Shown in pieces: positions 32,201 through 41,298 of a stretch of DNA of 64,000 bases (positions within the stretch are counted from its first letter, which is position 1; the number at the start of each line of letters is the position of its first letter). Source of the DNA: JAPLJU01 sp964547985 (GTDB taxonomy: Bacteria > Desulfobacterota > Syntrophia > Syntrophales > UBA2192); assembly GCA_964547985.1 (NCBI GenBank), contig CAZJPV010000005.1, positions 12,073 through 76,072 of the forward strand. Direction: 5' to 3'. The position numbers and the translations under genes were made by a program. A model generated the notes under the pieces. That model was not told where the DNA came from. It saw nothing but the letters and a program-made list of their open reading frames with translations, and searched no databases.

Positions 32201-33513
32201 GCGTTTATCTCAACCGGAGCCGTTTTTTGCCACCGGAAACGGATCTTCGCCGCGCTGTAAGGGCATCGGTCCACGCAGCGCAGGCACATGATGCACTCCA
32301 TCATGGGGATCTTCGGTGAGACGCCTTCACGGAGCTGGCTCGCGTCGATGATGCCCACGGGGCAGACCTCGGCGCACTGGATGCAGGAGAACTTCTTGCA
32401 CTTGCGCGCCCCGATAACGATCTTGAGGAGCCTCAGCAGGCTGGCTATGCCGAGGGTCGCCCCGACAGGGCAGAGGTAACGGCACCAGGACCTGCGCTCG
32501 GCGATCTCCGTTGCCGCCAGGGCCGGGACAATGGCCAGCTCGGCGCTTTGCATGAAGGACTGAACCCCGTAGGAGCGGCACAGTGTCCCGATAGGACAGA
32601 CGGTGCAGAAGGCCTGAAATCCAAGGACGGCGCTTCCACCCACGGCACCACCCAGGATGCCGTACTTGGCCATGCGGCTCTTCAGGAAATTCGGCCAGCC
32701 CAGCTTCTTCGGGGTGATCTTGTCCACCAGGTCCAGCACGAAGCCGAAGGGGCATACCCAGCCGCAGAAAACCCTCCCGAAAAGAACCGTCAGGATGAGA
32801 AGGGCAAGCGCCGACGATGCGCCCACAAGGATGAGCGTCCCCGACGATGCGATGTTCTGCAGTGTCCCCGTGGGGCAGGCGAGCTCCACCGTCCCCGCCC
32901 TGAAGTAACAGAAGGTCCCCACGACGAGAATGACCAGAAAGAGAAAGGACAGAGCCTGTACACCCCACCGGGCCGCCTTGATCCAGCGCAGGGCCTTGCC
33001 ACGCGTGTAGGTTAGGGCATTTTCCGGGCAGTGCTTCACGCACAGCGGGTCGCCCTCGCAGAGGTCGCACTTGTGGATAACCTGGTTCGTAGGGTCGCGG
33101 ATCGGCGCGGCCTCGGGGCAGGCCATGGTGCACAAACCGCAGTCGACGCAGAACAGGTCGTCAATCCTCACGATGCCGTCGTCGCCCTTCTCGATGGCTC
33201 GCGTGGGACAGGCCTCGAGGCACAGGGGCCTGCGGCAGTGCTGGCAGAGGACGGCGAAGTTTTTTCCGAGCTTTTCGTCGGTGAGGACCTTGACGCTTGC
33301 CTGTGCGGGGGCCACCCTGGAGACGTTCCGCGTCGAGCAGATCATCTCGCAGGTCCCGCAGCCTGTGCACTTCGCGGGGTCGAAGAGAATGTACCGGTTC
33401 CGCCGCGGCATGAAGAAGTCGGAAAACTTCTTTTTCTCCGGTACGCGGGGTCGGAGGTCCTCGAGTTTCAAGCCACTTTGCGGCTGGGTATCGGGCTTTC
33501 TTGACGCTTCCAT
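32197..33513 (-). CDS. NapH/NosR-like membrane polyferredoxin
   Basis: 438 residues. The N-terminal soluble part has ferredoxin motifs (CTGCGTCEMIC, CQHCRRPLCLEACP, CVDCGLCTMACP, CDLCEGDPLCVKHCP). It is followed by about four or five transmembrane helices with the NapH-type CGWVCPFGFVLDLVDK and CRYLCPVGATLG. A last ferredoxin pair follows (CIQCAEVCPVG, CIMCLRCVDRCP). Such proteins connect quinone pools with soluble or periplasmic redox enzymes. In this operon it is the likely membrane anchor of the AOR-Hdr-Fdh system. It overlaps the next gene (ATGA). Confidence 0.85.
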   Translation of the reverse strand: MEASRKPDTQPQSGLKLEDLRPRVPEKKKFSDFFMPRRNRYILFDPAKCTGCGTCEMICSTRNVSRVAPAQASVKVLTDEKLGKNFAVLCQHCRRPLCLEACPTRAIEKGDDGIVRIDDLFCVDCGLCTMACPEAAPIRDPTNQVIHKCDLCEGDPLCVKHCPENALTYTRGKALRWIKAARWGVQALSFLFLVILVVGTFCYFRAGTVELACPTGTLQNIASSGTLILVGASSALALLILTVLFGRVFCGWVCPFGFVLDLVDKITPKKLGWPNFLKSRMAKYGILGGAVGGSAVLGFQAFCTVCPIGTLCRSYGVQSFMQSAELAIVPALAATEIAERRSWCRYLCPVGATLGIASLLRLLKIVIGARKCKKFSCIQCAEVCPVGIIDASQLREGVSPKIPMMECIMCLRCVDRCPYSAAKIRFRWQKTAPVEINA

Positions 33514-33662
33514 TCTAATGTTCTGTTTCGTCTATTGGGTCTATTTCGTCCTGTGAAGACCCTTCCTCCCCTGCTTTCCCTCTCCCCTGGCGGGAGCGGA
33601 TTGAGGTGAGGGGGTCTTTTAAATCTTCCGGTCCCTGTACCCTGGTCCCGGGACCCTGCTTC

Positions 33663-34124
33663 TTATGCGTTGCGGAGCAGGTAGATCTCCCGCCTGCACG
33701 ACGGGCACGTTTCGAGCGCCGTCAGGACGTTTGCCGGCTCTGTCTGGAGCCTTCCGAAGACAAATTCCTCCACGGGCACGGCCACAAAGAACCGGCCGCA
33801 GGCCTCGCAGCGCTTGGCGTTTTCGACCACGTTTTCCCCGATGGCCGCCTCGCGGAGCTTGCGGATCAAGTCCCGGCAGCTCACCCCCTGGGGGCAGACG
33901 TCGGTGCCGCTGTTGCACTCCGTGCAGTACCAGATGTTTTTGTCCTCGACGATGTTTTCGCCCGTGAGCGTCTTCTTGATAATGCCCCGGGGCGACATCT
34001 CGATGCCGAAATTCACATACATCTCCGCCATGGGACAGGCGGCGACACAGCGGCCGCACTCGACACAGCCTAGGGCCCCTGAAACTTGCTTCGCTTCCTC
34101 GATCTTATCGTGCCGTCGCTTCAT
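33663..34124 (-). CDS. HdrC-like ferredoxin subunit
   Basis: 153 residues with two 4Fe-4S motifs (CVECGRCVAACP and CTECNSGTDVCPQG), like HdrC of heterodisulfide reductases. Two later C-x-x-C pairs (CEACGR and CPSCRR) look like a rubredoxin or zinc-ribbon unit. It overlaps the end of the formate dehydrogenase gene by 20 bases and likely connects FdhA with the membrane polyferredoxin. About 150 bp separate it from the next gene. Confidence 0.8.
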   Translation of the reverse strand: MKRRHDKIEEAKQVSGALGCVECGRCVAACPMAEMYVNFGIEMSPRGIIKKTLTGENIVEDKNIWYCTECNSGTDVCPQGVSCRDLIRKLREAAIGENVVENAKRCEACGRFFVAVPVEEFVFGRLQTEPANVLTALETCPSCRREIYLLRNA

Positions 34125-36156
34125 AGCGCTCCTTTTCCACGCTTACGGCGCAGACCTTGTATTCGGGAGTCTTGCAGGCCGGGTCGAGCACCGGGTTCGT
34201 GAGCCTGTTGGCCCTCGCCTCGGTGAAGTGGAAGGGGGCGAAGATGCTCCCCTTTGCCACGCGATCGGTGATCTTGGCCGTCGTCACGATGCTCCCCCGC
34301 CGGGAGCTGACTCGAATCCTCTCCCCCTCGCGGATGCCGAGCGCGGCGGCATCGGTGGGGTGGATCTCCACGTAGGCCCACTCGATCTCGCGGTTGAGAA
34401 AGGGCGAACGCCGCGACATGGTCCCCGTGTGGTAATGGGCGAAGACGCGCCCCGTGTTGAGATAGTAAGGGTACTCCGAGTCGGGCTTTTCCGCAGGCGG
34501 CCTGTAGTCGGGGATGACGAACCGGCCCAGCCCGCGGGTGAACTTCTCGCCGTGCAGAAAGCGCGTCCCCGGGTGGTTTTCATCGGGGCAGGGCCACTGC
34601 AGTCCTACGCGCTCCAGGCGGTCGAAGCTCACCCCGGCGTACGCCGGGACGAGATGGGCATATTCCGACATCACATCGGCGGGCGAAGGGTAGTCGAAGG
34701 CGAGTCCCAGGGCCTTCCCCAGGAGGCAGAGGATCTCGAAGTCGCCCTTCGCGGCTCCGGGCGGGTCGATGGCCTTGTGAAGGAGCTGGAAGCGCCTCTC
34801 CGTGTTTGTGTAAGTCCCGGTCTTTTCGGCAAAGCAGGCTCCCGGTAGGACCAGGTGCGCGAATCTCGCCGTTTCCGTCAGGAAGATGTCCTGGACGACC
34901 AGGAAATCGAGCCTCTGAAGGGCCTCCATGACGTGGTTCACGTCGGGGTCGCTCAAGCAGGGGTTTTCGGCCATGATGTACAGGGCCCGGATGTCCTTTC
35001 CCGCGGTATTGATGAGCTCCGTCACGGTGAGCCCCGGTTTGTCAGAGAGATCTGTTTTCCAGGCCTTCTGAAACTTCTCCCTTACGGCGGGGTCGGACAC
35101 GCCCTGGTAGCCGGGGTAGAGGTCCGGCAGGGCCCCCATGTCGCAGGCGCCCTGAACGTTGTTCTGTCCGCGAAGCGGGTAGATTCCCGAGAAATGCTTT
35201 CCCACATGGCCGCAAAGCATAGCCAGATCGCAGATGGCGATCACGTTGGCCGCCCCGCAGGCGTGCTGGGTAATGCCCATGCAGTAGACGATGGCAGCGT
35301 TTTTAGCCTTCGCGTAGGTCTCGGCCACCGCGCGGATGACCGATTCGTCGATGCCTGTTTCCTTCGCGGCCTTCTCCACGGGCCATGCCTCGAGGAAGGT
35401 CTTTAGGTTCTCGAAGTTTTCCGTCCGCTTCTCGATGAAGCCGACATTGTGGAGCCCTTTGTCGCTGATGTGGCGCATCATTCCCGCCAGAAGCGGGATA
35501 TCGGTTCCAGGGTTCAGCCTCAGCAGCCTGTGGGCGTTTCGGGCCACCGCTGTTTCCCGGGGGTCGATAACGAACATCTTCGCTCCCCGGTCGAGGGCCT
35601 TGTAGACCTCGCCCATGAGAACGGGGTGAGTCTCGGCGGCGTTGGAGCCTACAAAAACGATGCAGTCGGCGCCGGCAAGATCAGAGATGGAGTTGGTCAT
35701 GGCGCCGCTGCCCAGCGTCTGGAGCATGCCCACCGTGGTTGCCGCGTGACAGAGCCTGGCGCAGTGGTCCACGTTGTTGGTCTTGAAGGCCGCCCGGATG
35801 AGCTTCTGGAAGAGGTAGTTCTCCTCGTTGGTGCACTTGGCCGAGGAGAGCCCGCCCACGCTGTCAGGGCCGTATTCCCCGGCCGTCTCACTAAGCTTCT
35901 GCGCCGCAAGGTCGATGGCCTCCTCCCAGGAGATGGCCTCGAAACGGTCACCCTTGCGCAGAAGCGGCGCCGTCAAGCGCTCGGGGTGATGGACGAACTC
36001 GTGGGCGAACCACCCCTTCACGCAAAGGGATCCCCGGTTCACGGGGTTCTCCCGGTCGGGGTAGGTGGCCGTGGCGCGGCCCTCCTCCACCTTGAGGATG
36101 AGCCCGCATCCCGTGCCGCAGTAAGGGCAGATGGTTCGGATAAACTCAGGTTTCAT
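34105..36156 (-). CDS. fdhA: Formate dehydrogenase alpha subunit, cysteine form
   Basis: 683 residues of the molybdopterin oxidoreductase family. The N-terminal 4Fe-4S cluster has C10, C13, C17 and C45. The catalytic position lies in CARLCHAAT (C136), where many homologues carry selenocysteine, so this is the Cys variant although the organism probably decodes Sec elsewhere. Molybdopterin-binding segments (VFVGSNAAETHPV, AENPCLSDPDVNHV, YLNTGRVFAHYHTGTMSRRS) and the C-terminal cap domain are intact. No Tat signal, hence cytoplasmic. It interconverts formate and CO2. The start overlaps the FrhB-like gene by four bases. Confidence 0.92.
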   Translation of the reverse strand: MKPEFIRTICPYCGTGCGLILKVEEGRATATYPDRENPVNRGSLCVKGWFAHEFVHHPERLTAPLLRKGDRFEAISWEEAIDLAAQKLSETAGEYGPDSVGGLSSAKCTNEENYLFQKLIRAAFKTNNVDHCARLCHAATTVGMLQTLGSGAMTNSISDLAGADCIVFVGSNAAETHPVLMGEVYKALDRGAKMFVIDPRETAVARNAHRLLRLNPGTDIPLLAGMMRHISDKGLHNVGFIEKRTENFENLKTFLEAWPVEKAAKETGIDESVIRAVAETYAKAKNAAIVYCMGITQHACGAANVIAICDLAMLCGHVGKHFSGIYPLRGQNNVQGACDMGALPDLYPGYQGVSDPAVREKFQKAWKTDLSDKPGLTVTELINTAGKDIRALYIMAENPCLSDPDVNHVMEALQRLDFLVVQDIFLTETARFAHLVLPGACFAEKTGTYTNTERRFQLLHKAIDPPGAAKGDFEILCLLGKALGLAFDYPSPADVMSEYAHLVPAYAGVSFDRLERVGLQWPCPDENHPGTRFLHGEKFTRGLGRFVIPDYRPPAEKPDSEYPYYLNTGRVFAHYHTGTMSRRSPFLNREIEWAYVEIHPTDAAALGIREGERIRVSSRRGSIVTTAKITDRVAKGSIFAPFHFTEARANRLTNPVLDPACKTPEYKVCAVSVEKERYEATAR

Positions 36157-36998
36157 GGCTTCTTTTCCGTGCTGTCGACCCAGTCGGGCATGTCCTGCCC
36201 GGGGCGGGGCTCCTTGATGAAGTCAGAGAGGACGGGGGATTTACGATCCGCGTCGATCCCTGCCTCATAGTTGTAATCCCTCTTCAGGGCTTCCCGCATC
36301 GATAGCTGGAGCGTCATGAGGGGGATGCCTACCGGGCAGGCCTCCTGACAGGCCCCGCAGGCCACACAGGTATCGGAGAGGTGAAAAGCCCGGATGAGAT
36401 GGAAGGTGGTCATTTCTGCCGGGACGACGCCGCGCTCGACCCAGACTTCGTCCTCGAGCTTGCAGGGTACGCAGACGCAGATGGGGCAGGAATTGCGGCA
36501 GCCGTAACACTTGATGCAGCGCCTGAGCTGTTCGGCCCACTTCTCCATGCGTGTGCGGGCATCGCCCTCCAGGTAGGACTTCACCCGCTCGTCGGTCAGG
36601 GGATCCACGCCCTCCACGGCGCTCCCCGCGTCGAGCTTCTGAGGGTAGGGACGGTTGCAGAGGCATGCCTTCGCCTGGGCGGAGTCGCAGGCGTAGCCGA
36701 GGGTGAGGAGCCTCTCGCGGTCGACCTGGTTTCGCTTGACGAGCTCCACGACGGCCCTCTCGTCGCATCCCCGCATGACGACAACCAGCCGCCAGGGCTG
36801 CGGCCTCTCCAGCAGGACCGCCCGGGCCATCTTGGCGAGCAGCCACTTGGGCTCGAGCACGAGCTTGTCGATCTCCGCCGGAGCCGTAAAGACGTGTGGC
36901 TGAATCACATCCCAGTAGCCCTTTTTGAGTGCTAGAACGCCGTCGGCTTGCTTCCTCTCGAGGAGCTCTCTCGCTCTCTGTCTTACCTGTTCCAGCAT
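36153..36998 (-). CDS. FrhB/FdhB-like iron-sulfur subunit
   Basis: 281 residues. The N-terminal half resembles coenzyme F420 hydrogenase/dehydrogenase beta subunits (RLVVVMRGCDERAVVELVKR). The second half carries 4Fe-4S motifs CIKCYGCRNSCPICVC and CVACGACQEACPVG. Subunits like this accompany HdrA-linked formate dehydrogenases and pass electrons from formate to the flavin subunit. Starts and stops overlap with the neighbour genes, so expression is coordinated. Use of F420 or NADH cannot be told. Confidence 0.75.
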   Translation of the reverse strand: MLEQVRQRARELLERKQADGVLALKKGYWDVIQPHVFTAPAEIDKLVLEPKWLLAKMARAVLLERPQPWRLVVVMRGCDERAVVELVKRNQVDRERLLTLGYACDSAQAKACLCNRPYPQKLDAGSAVEGVDPLTDERVKSYLEGDARTRMEKWAEQLRRCIKCYGCRNSCPICVCVPCKLEDEVWVERGVVPAEMTTFHLIRAFHLSDTCVACGACQEACPVGIPLMTLQLSMREALKRDYNYEAGIDADRKSPVLSDFIKEPRPGQDMPDWVDSTEKKP

Positions 36999-37039
36999 CT
37001 TTTTTTTCTTTTCACCGGCCGCCCGTCACTTATCACGAG

Positions 37040-37468
37040 TCACTGTTTTACGGGCACCCATGCCCCCATCGAGGGCAGGCCCTCGAGCTCCCTGTAAAAG
37101 CCCAAAATCGTTTCCACGTACTGGTGCCACTCGTGGGTCGTGCCGAAGCCCAGCAGCAGCCGGTTCCCGCCGATGCCCGTCGTGTCGAGGAGCGTCTTGA
37201 GAAGCTCCAGACGCTTGAGGGCAGGGTGGTTGGCGTCGTTGAAGCGGCACCCGCCGACGTGGCAGCCCAGGACGGCCACCCCCGTTACCCCACTGGCGAA
37301 GGCCCGTATCACCAGGTCGGGTTCGACGTAACCCGCGCACTCCACCGGGATCACCCGGAAAGATACAGGCAGCTCGATACGCTGTCGCCCGGCGGCGTCT
37401 GCCCCGAAGAGGCCGCACCAGCGGCATGCGAAGACGAGGATTTTCACGTTGTTTGAATCGGCGGACAT
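37040..37468 (-). CDS. mvhD: MvhD-like electron transfer subunit
   Basis: 142 residues with CRWCGLFGADAAG near the N-terminus, equal to the CxxC of MvhD/FrhD (2Fe-2S site), then VIPVECAGYVEPD and GVAVLGCHVGGCRF. MvhD joins HdrA to hydrogenase or formate dehydrogenase. In QmoB the same domain is fused to an HdrA domain; here it is encoded separately, one base after the HdrA stop. No hydrogenase genes are nearby, so formate dehydrogenase is its probable partner. Confidence 0.85.
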   Translation of the reverse strand: MSADSNNVKILVFACRWCGLFGADAAGRQRIELPVSFRVIPVECAGYVEPDLVIRAFASGVTGVAVLGCHVGGCRFNDANHPALKRLELLKTLLDTTGIGGNRLLLGFGTTHEWHQYVETILGFYRELEGLPSMGAWVPVKQ

Positions 37469-37469
37469 G

Positions 37470-39176
37470 TCAGCGTACCTCCCGGAAGGCCCGCCGTATC
37501 ATCTGGCAGACGGCCCGGTCATTGAGCTCGGGCATCTGCATGGCCCCGTTCGGGCAGACGGAGACGCAATTGCCGCAAGCCTTGCAGCGGATCTTGATGA
37601 CACGGCTCACGGAACGATTTCCCATGCGTTGGAGCCTGCAGGCCCCGTAAGGGCATACGGCCATACAGTTGCCGCATCCCGTGCAGGCATCTGAGTTTAC
37701 GCTTGCGTGGCCAACCTTCTGGTCCGGCATGCGGCTCATCGCGAGGGCCGAGACCATTTTCTTCCCGAGGAAGGAGGCCGCCTTCATGGCCGCCGCTTCG
37801 CCCTGGGCGATGGCCTGGTCCGACGAGACGGGCCAGCGGGCCGTCCCGCAGATGAAAATACCGTCATTTAGCGTCTCCACGGGATGGTTGGGGTAGACCT
37901 CTGCGAAGAACCCGTATTTGTCCACGGGGATCTCGAGCATGCGGGCGAGCGCCGCGCTCTCCGGGTCGGCAATGAGGGGCGTGCTGAGGACGACAAGGTC
38001 CGTTTCAATGGTCCGGGTCACTCCCGAGATGGCGTCGAAGACCTGGACCTCGCCGACCTGTCCTTCACCGAGCACCCCGGGCGGCCGCGCGGCATCGAAA
38101 CGGATGAACTGGACGCCCTTCTCAAGTGCCTTCCGATAATACGCCTCCAGAATGCTGCCCGGCGTCATGATGTCGCGGTGCAGGACATAGGCCTTCGCGC
38201 CCGGAATCTCGTCGATGATCCGCATGGCGTTCTTGAGGGACAGGGGACAGCAGATCGTGGAACAGTAGGGCCGATCAATATTTCGCGCGCCAACGCACTG
38301 GATGAAGACGGCCGTCCGGCAGGCGGGTTTCCCCGTCGAGAACTGCCTCTCCATCTCCATCTGGGTGATCACGTTTTTGAGCTTCCCGTAACCATGCAGC
38401 CCCTGGGGGAAAAGGATTCGTGCCCCCGTTGCCAGAACGATGGCGCCGACGCGCAGACCGGTTTTTCCTTCGGGACCTGCCAGGGTGACCTTGAAATCGC
38501 CGGCCTGGCCTTTGACGGAAACAACCCTTGTCTTCCCGTAGAAGCTGATATGGTGGTTTCTGCTGACCTCTTCGAGCCGCAGACCGATCTTCTCAGAGCC
38601 GGATTCTCCGCCGGGATAGGCCTGCGATATGATGTTGAGAAGTCCGCCGGGAGCTGATCCCCTCTCGACGAGGTGGACCCGGAACCCGAGTCTGGCCAAT
38701 CCGCAGGCGGCCGAGAGGCCGGCAGGCCCTGCGCCGATCACCAGGGTTTCCTGCTGCAGCCGGACGGTGATGTCTTTCGAATCCTGCATGTTCTGAAGCA
38801 GCGCGAGCTCCATGTCGAGCTGGCTTGCGGCTTTACGGAAAGCGCCCTCCGGGTCCTTGCGGTGAATCCAGGCGCAACCTTCCCGCAGATCTACTGTGCG
38901 CACATGCCGGAGCTCGGCGCCTTTTTTTACGAGTCCAAGCCGGACGAATTCCATTCTGCCGTATGGGGAGCAGGCGCCGATAAGGACCTTGCCGATCCCG
39001 CGATCGTGAATGGCGGAAAGGGCCCGTTCAACGTCGGAAGCAAGGCATAGGGATTCCGTGATCGTTACGCCATCCACGGCAGGATCGGCATTGAACCTCT
39101 TCCGGATGGACTCCAGATCGATGACCTTACCGATCTCACCGAAGCAGTCGCAGAGAAAGACGGTGACTTTGGGCAT
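37470..39176 (-). CDS. hdrA: HdrA-like FAD/4Fe-4S protein
   Basis: 568 residues. N-terminal HdrA domain (VTVFLCDCFGEIGKVIDL, then VLIGACSPYGRMEFV), the FAD-binding Rossmann fold (ETLVIGAGPAGLSAACGLARLG), the substrate-like FIQCVGARNIDRPYCSTICC, and a C-terminal pair of 4Fe-4S motifs (CTGCGNCMAVCPYGAC, CKACGNCVSVCPNGAMQ). HdrA is the flavin-based bifurcation centre of heterodisulfide reductases. Followed by MvhD and preceded by a second HdrA-like gene, it matches the QmoA/QmoB plan. No in-frame Sec is required. Confidence 0.88.
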   Translation of the reverse strand: MPKVTVFLCDCFGEIGKVIDLESIRKRFNADPAVDGVTITESLCLASDVERALSAIHDRGIGKVLIGACSPYGRMEFVRLGLVKKGAELRHVRTVDLREGCAWIHRKDPEGAFRKAASQLDMELALLQNMQDSKDITVRLQQETLVIGAGPAGLSAACGLARLGFRVHLVERGSAPGGLLNIISQAYPGGESGSEKIGLRLEEVSRNHHISFYGKTRVVSVKGQAGDFKVTLAGPEGKTGLRVGAIVLATGARILFPQGLHGYGKLKNVITQMEMERQFSTGKPACRTAVFIQCVGARNIDRPYCSTICCPLSLKNAMRIIDEIPGAKAYVLHRDIMTPGSILEAYYRKALEKGVQFIRFDAARPPGVLGEGQVGEVQVFDAISGVTRTIETDLVVLSTPLIADPESAALARMLEIPVDKYGFFAEVYPNHPVETLNDGIFICGTARWPVSSDQAIAQGEAAAMKAASFLGKKMVSALAMSRMPDQKVGHASVNSDACTGCGNCMAVCPYGACRLQRMGNRSVSRVIKIRCKACGNCVSVCPNGAMQMPELNDRAVCQMIRRAFREVR

Positions 39177-39180
39177 TGCC

Positions 39181-40395
39181 TTATTTCTTCCCTTCCATGA
39201 TCGAACGGAGCGCGGCCGAGGAGGCGTGAACCGCCGACTCCGTCACATGCGCTGGTGTCATGATGTGGCCGTAGGACTCGAATAAACGTGTGACTCGACC
39301 TTCCGTCGCCAGTGTGGGGACGGCGTAACCCCGGGGCAGGGCGGGGATGGTCGGCTGCAGATTGCCGTTGAGAATGACCATGTCGAACTTCCAGATCTCG
39401 CGTGTCTGTGTCAGGGTGTCCTCGAATTTCACGGCGATGCCGTCACTGCCGGGCAGGGGATAGATGAGAGAAGGCCGCCCCCGGACAGCCCGTACACCTT
39501 TTCCTTCGATAGCGCGGATTGCGTACCCGTAGTAATCCCGACCGACGGTACGAAGGTCCGTGTAGAGAATGACGCAGTCGATGGCAGGGTTTCTGCGCCT
39601 GACCCACTGGGCCTGCTTGAGGGCATGCATGCAACAAACAGCCGAACAGTGGGGCAGGAACTTCAGGTCGCGGGCACCGGCGCACTGGATGAATGCGATA
39701 TTCCGGGGCACGGCCTTGTTTGAGTGCCTGAGGATGGTTCCCCTGTTTTCGCCCGCCTCAGCCTTCCAGGCCTCGAATTCAAGCGAGGTCATGATGTCCG
39801 GGTGGGTCCCCCAACCATACTCCTTCAGGGGTTCGAGGCTCACCTCGGAGAATCCCGCAGACCATATGACTTCGTCAACCGGGACCTGGAACCGCGCTTC
39901 TTCTCGATCGAAGTCGATGGCCTTCGTGGGGCACACATCCGCGCAGGAGCGACAGTCTCCGCAGCGATCCCGGTCGATGATGTAGAACGGAGGATAAGCG
40001 TGCTCCCAGATCGGCCGGGCGGCCCCCCGCGGACAGGCGTCTTTGCAGCGGCCGCAAAAGATGCATAGCTCGGGGTCGATCACTGGTGCTAATTTCAAGA
40101 TGACGGCTTGGAAGACGTGATGGTTTTTTTCCAGTGATTCCACTCTTGCGAGCGTGTGAACAAAAATGGAGGGGTTTTCCTTGCAGCGGCGGATCTCCGC
40201 CCAGAGGGTGCAAAAAGCGCAGTGGTCCGTTGGATAGTACTTGTCAAGTCTTGCCACAATCCCTCCAAGGTCGAATCCGTTATCGACGAGATGGACGTGT
40301 TGACCTGCAGCAGCTAAATCAAGGGCTGCCGAGATACCGGAGATACCGCCGCCCATGACGAGAATCGTTCTCTTTTTCGTTTCCGTTTTTTGCAT
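39181..40395 (-). CDS. QmoA-like HdrA paralogue
   Basis: 404 residues. FAD-binding motif ILVMGGGISGISAALDLAAAG at the N-terminus, HLVDNGFDLGGIVARLDKYY typical of HdrA/QmoA, two 4Fe-4S motifs near the middle (CIFCGRCKDACPRG, CGDCRSCADVCP), and FIQCAGARDLKFLPHCSAVCC. It lacks the long N-terminal domain of full HdrA and matches QmoA in size. It starts 4 bp before the next gene in the operon. Confidence 0.85.
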   Translation of the reverse strand: MQKTETKKRTILVMGGGISGISAALDLAAAGQHVHLVDNGFDLGGIVARLDKYYPTDHCAFCTLWAEIRRCKENPSIFVHTLARVESLEKNHHVFQAVILKLAPVIDPELCIFCGRCKDACPRGAARPIWEHAYPPFYIIDRDRCGDCRSCADVCPTKAIDFDREEARFQVPVDEVIWSAGFSEVSLEPLKEYGWGTHPDIMTSLEFEAWKAEAGENRGTILRHSNKAVPRNIAFIQCAGARDLKFLPHCSAVCCMHALKQAQWVRRRNPAIDCVILYTDLRTVGRDYYGYAIRAIEGKGVRAVRGRPSLIYPLPGSDGIAVKFEDTLTQTREIWKFDMVILNGNLQPTIPALPRGYAVPTLATEGRVTRLFESYGHIMTPAHVTESAVHASSAALRSIMEGKK

Positions 40396-40447
40396 ATCCT
40401 TAAATTTGGATCCGATACCCTGAACCTTTGACCCTGTCCCCTTTTCT

Positions 40448-41149
40448 TTATTCTTCCTCGTCTTCCTTGATCAACCCGTAATGCTCCCCCAGCTTCCTCA
40501 CGCGCCCCTCGAGCCAGTCCATAAAGCCCTCGTCGCGCCCGTGACGGCGCCCATCTTCCTCCTCGAGGCGCATGGCGACGCGCTTCTCGGGGGGAGGCAT
40601 CCTTTTGACCTTCTCGTAGACCGTGACGATGGACTTGGGCTTCGTGGGGCATCGCCTCTCGCAGGCATTGCAGCCCGTGCAGGGGCCCTCGAGGACCACG
40701 GGGTATTTGTCCTTCTCGAGCACGATAGCGTCGTAGCGGCAGGCATCGTAACAACGGGTGCAGTCTTCCTGACCCGTCCAGGCGAGGCAGGTATTGCGGT
40801 TGATGAGGGCATTGCCGATGTCGACCTCATCGCGGGAGATCTTTGCGATGGCCCCCGTCGGACATTCCTTGATGCAGGCCATGCAGAAGATGCACTTCTT
40901 GTGCTCGAGGATAGGGGTGCCGAAGCAGGTGATCCCGCCGGCGAGTCCCGCCGGGTGGATGGCGTCGACAGGGCAGACATCCACGCATCGGTAGCAGCGG
41001 GCGCAGGTTGCGAGAAAGGATTTTTCCTCGAGGGATCCTGGCGGGCGCGGGATCTCTCTGGCCCCGCTGACCTTAAAGAGGCCGAACAGGAGGGTCGAGA
41101 CGGCTCCGCTGACGAGAAGATGGATCGTGTCCCTTCGTGAAAAGTCCAT
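40448..41149 (-). CDS. Tat-exported four-cluster ferredoxin (NapG-like)
   Basis: 233 residues. MDFSRRDTIHLLVSGAVSTL is a twin-arginine-type leader. Four ferredoxin motifs follow: CARCYRCVDVCP, CIFCMACIKECP, CTRCYDACRYDA and CTGCNACERRCP. NapG-type proteins face the periplasm and pair with NapH-type membrane proteins; the NapH-like protein is encoded further down this operon. It is preceded by a stable intercistronic hairpin and the AOR gene. Confidence 0.8.
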   Translation of the reverse strand: MDFSRRDTIHLLVSGAVSTLLFGLFKVSGAREIPRPPGSLEEKSFLATCARCYRCVDVCPVDAIHPAGLAGGITCFGTPILEHKKCIFCMACIKECPTGAIAKISRDEVDIGNALINRNTCLAWTGQEDCTRCYDACRYDAIVLEKDKYPVVLEGPCTGCNACERRCPTKPKSIVTVYEKVKRMPPPEKRVAMRLEEEDGRRHGRDEGFMDWLEGRVRKLGEHYGLIKEDEEE

Positions 41150-41247
41150 GAGTGCAGGTATCCCCTGATCGTTCCAGGTTCCGTATCAACGACCCCTCTC
41201 CCCCTCGGTTACGGACCGATGTGAGCATACAAAAAGAACCCATAAAA

Positions 41248-41277
41248 TGCAAGGGCGGGTGAAAAGAATCACCCGCC
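41248..41277 (-). terminator. Intercistronic hairpin between the AOR and NapG-like genes
   Basis: GGGCGGGTGA and TCACCCGCCC form a perfect 10-bp stem with a six-base loop. On the minus strand it is followed by TTGCATTTT, a weak U tract. Placed within the operon, it more likely attenuates or stabilises mRNA, giving AOR and its ferredoxin a higher level than the downstream genes. Confidence 0.5.
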
Positions 41278-41298
41278 CCTACATAAAGCATCCAACGG

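Noticed and set aside
34105..36156. Selenocysteine in the formate dehydrogenase
   Set aside because: The catalytic position is Cys (CARLCH) and no in-frame TGA is present.
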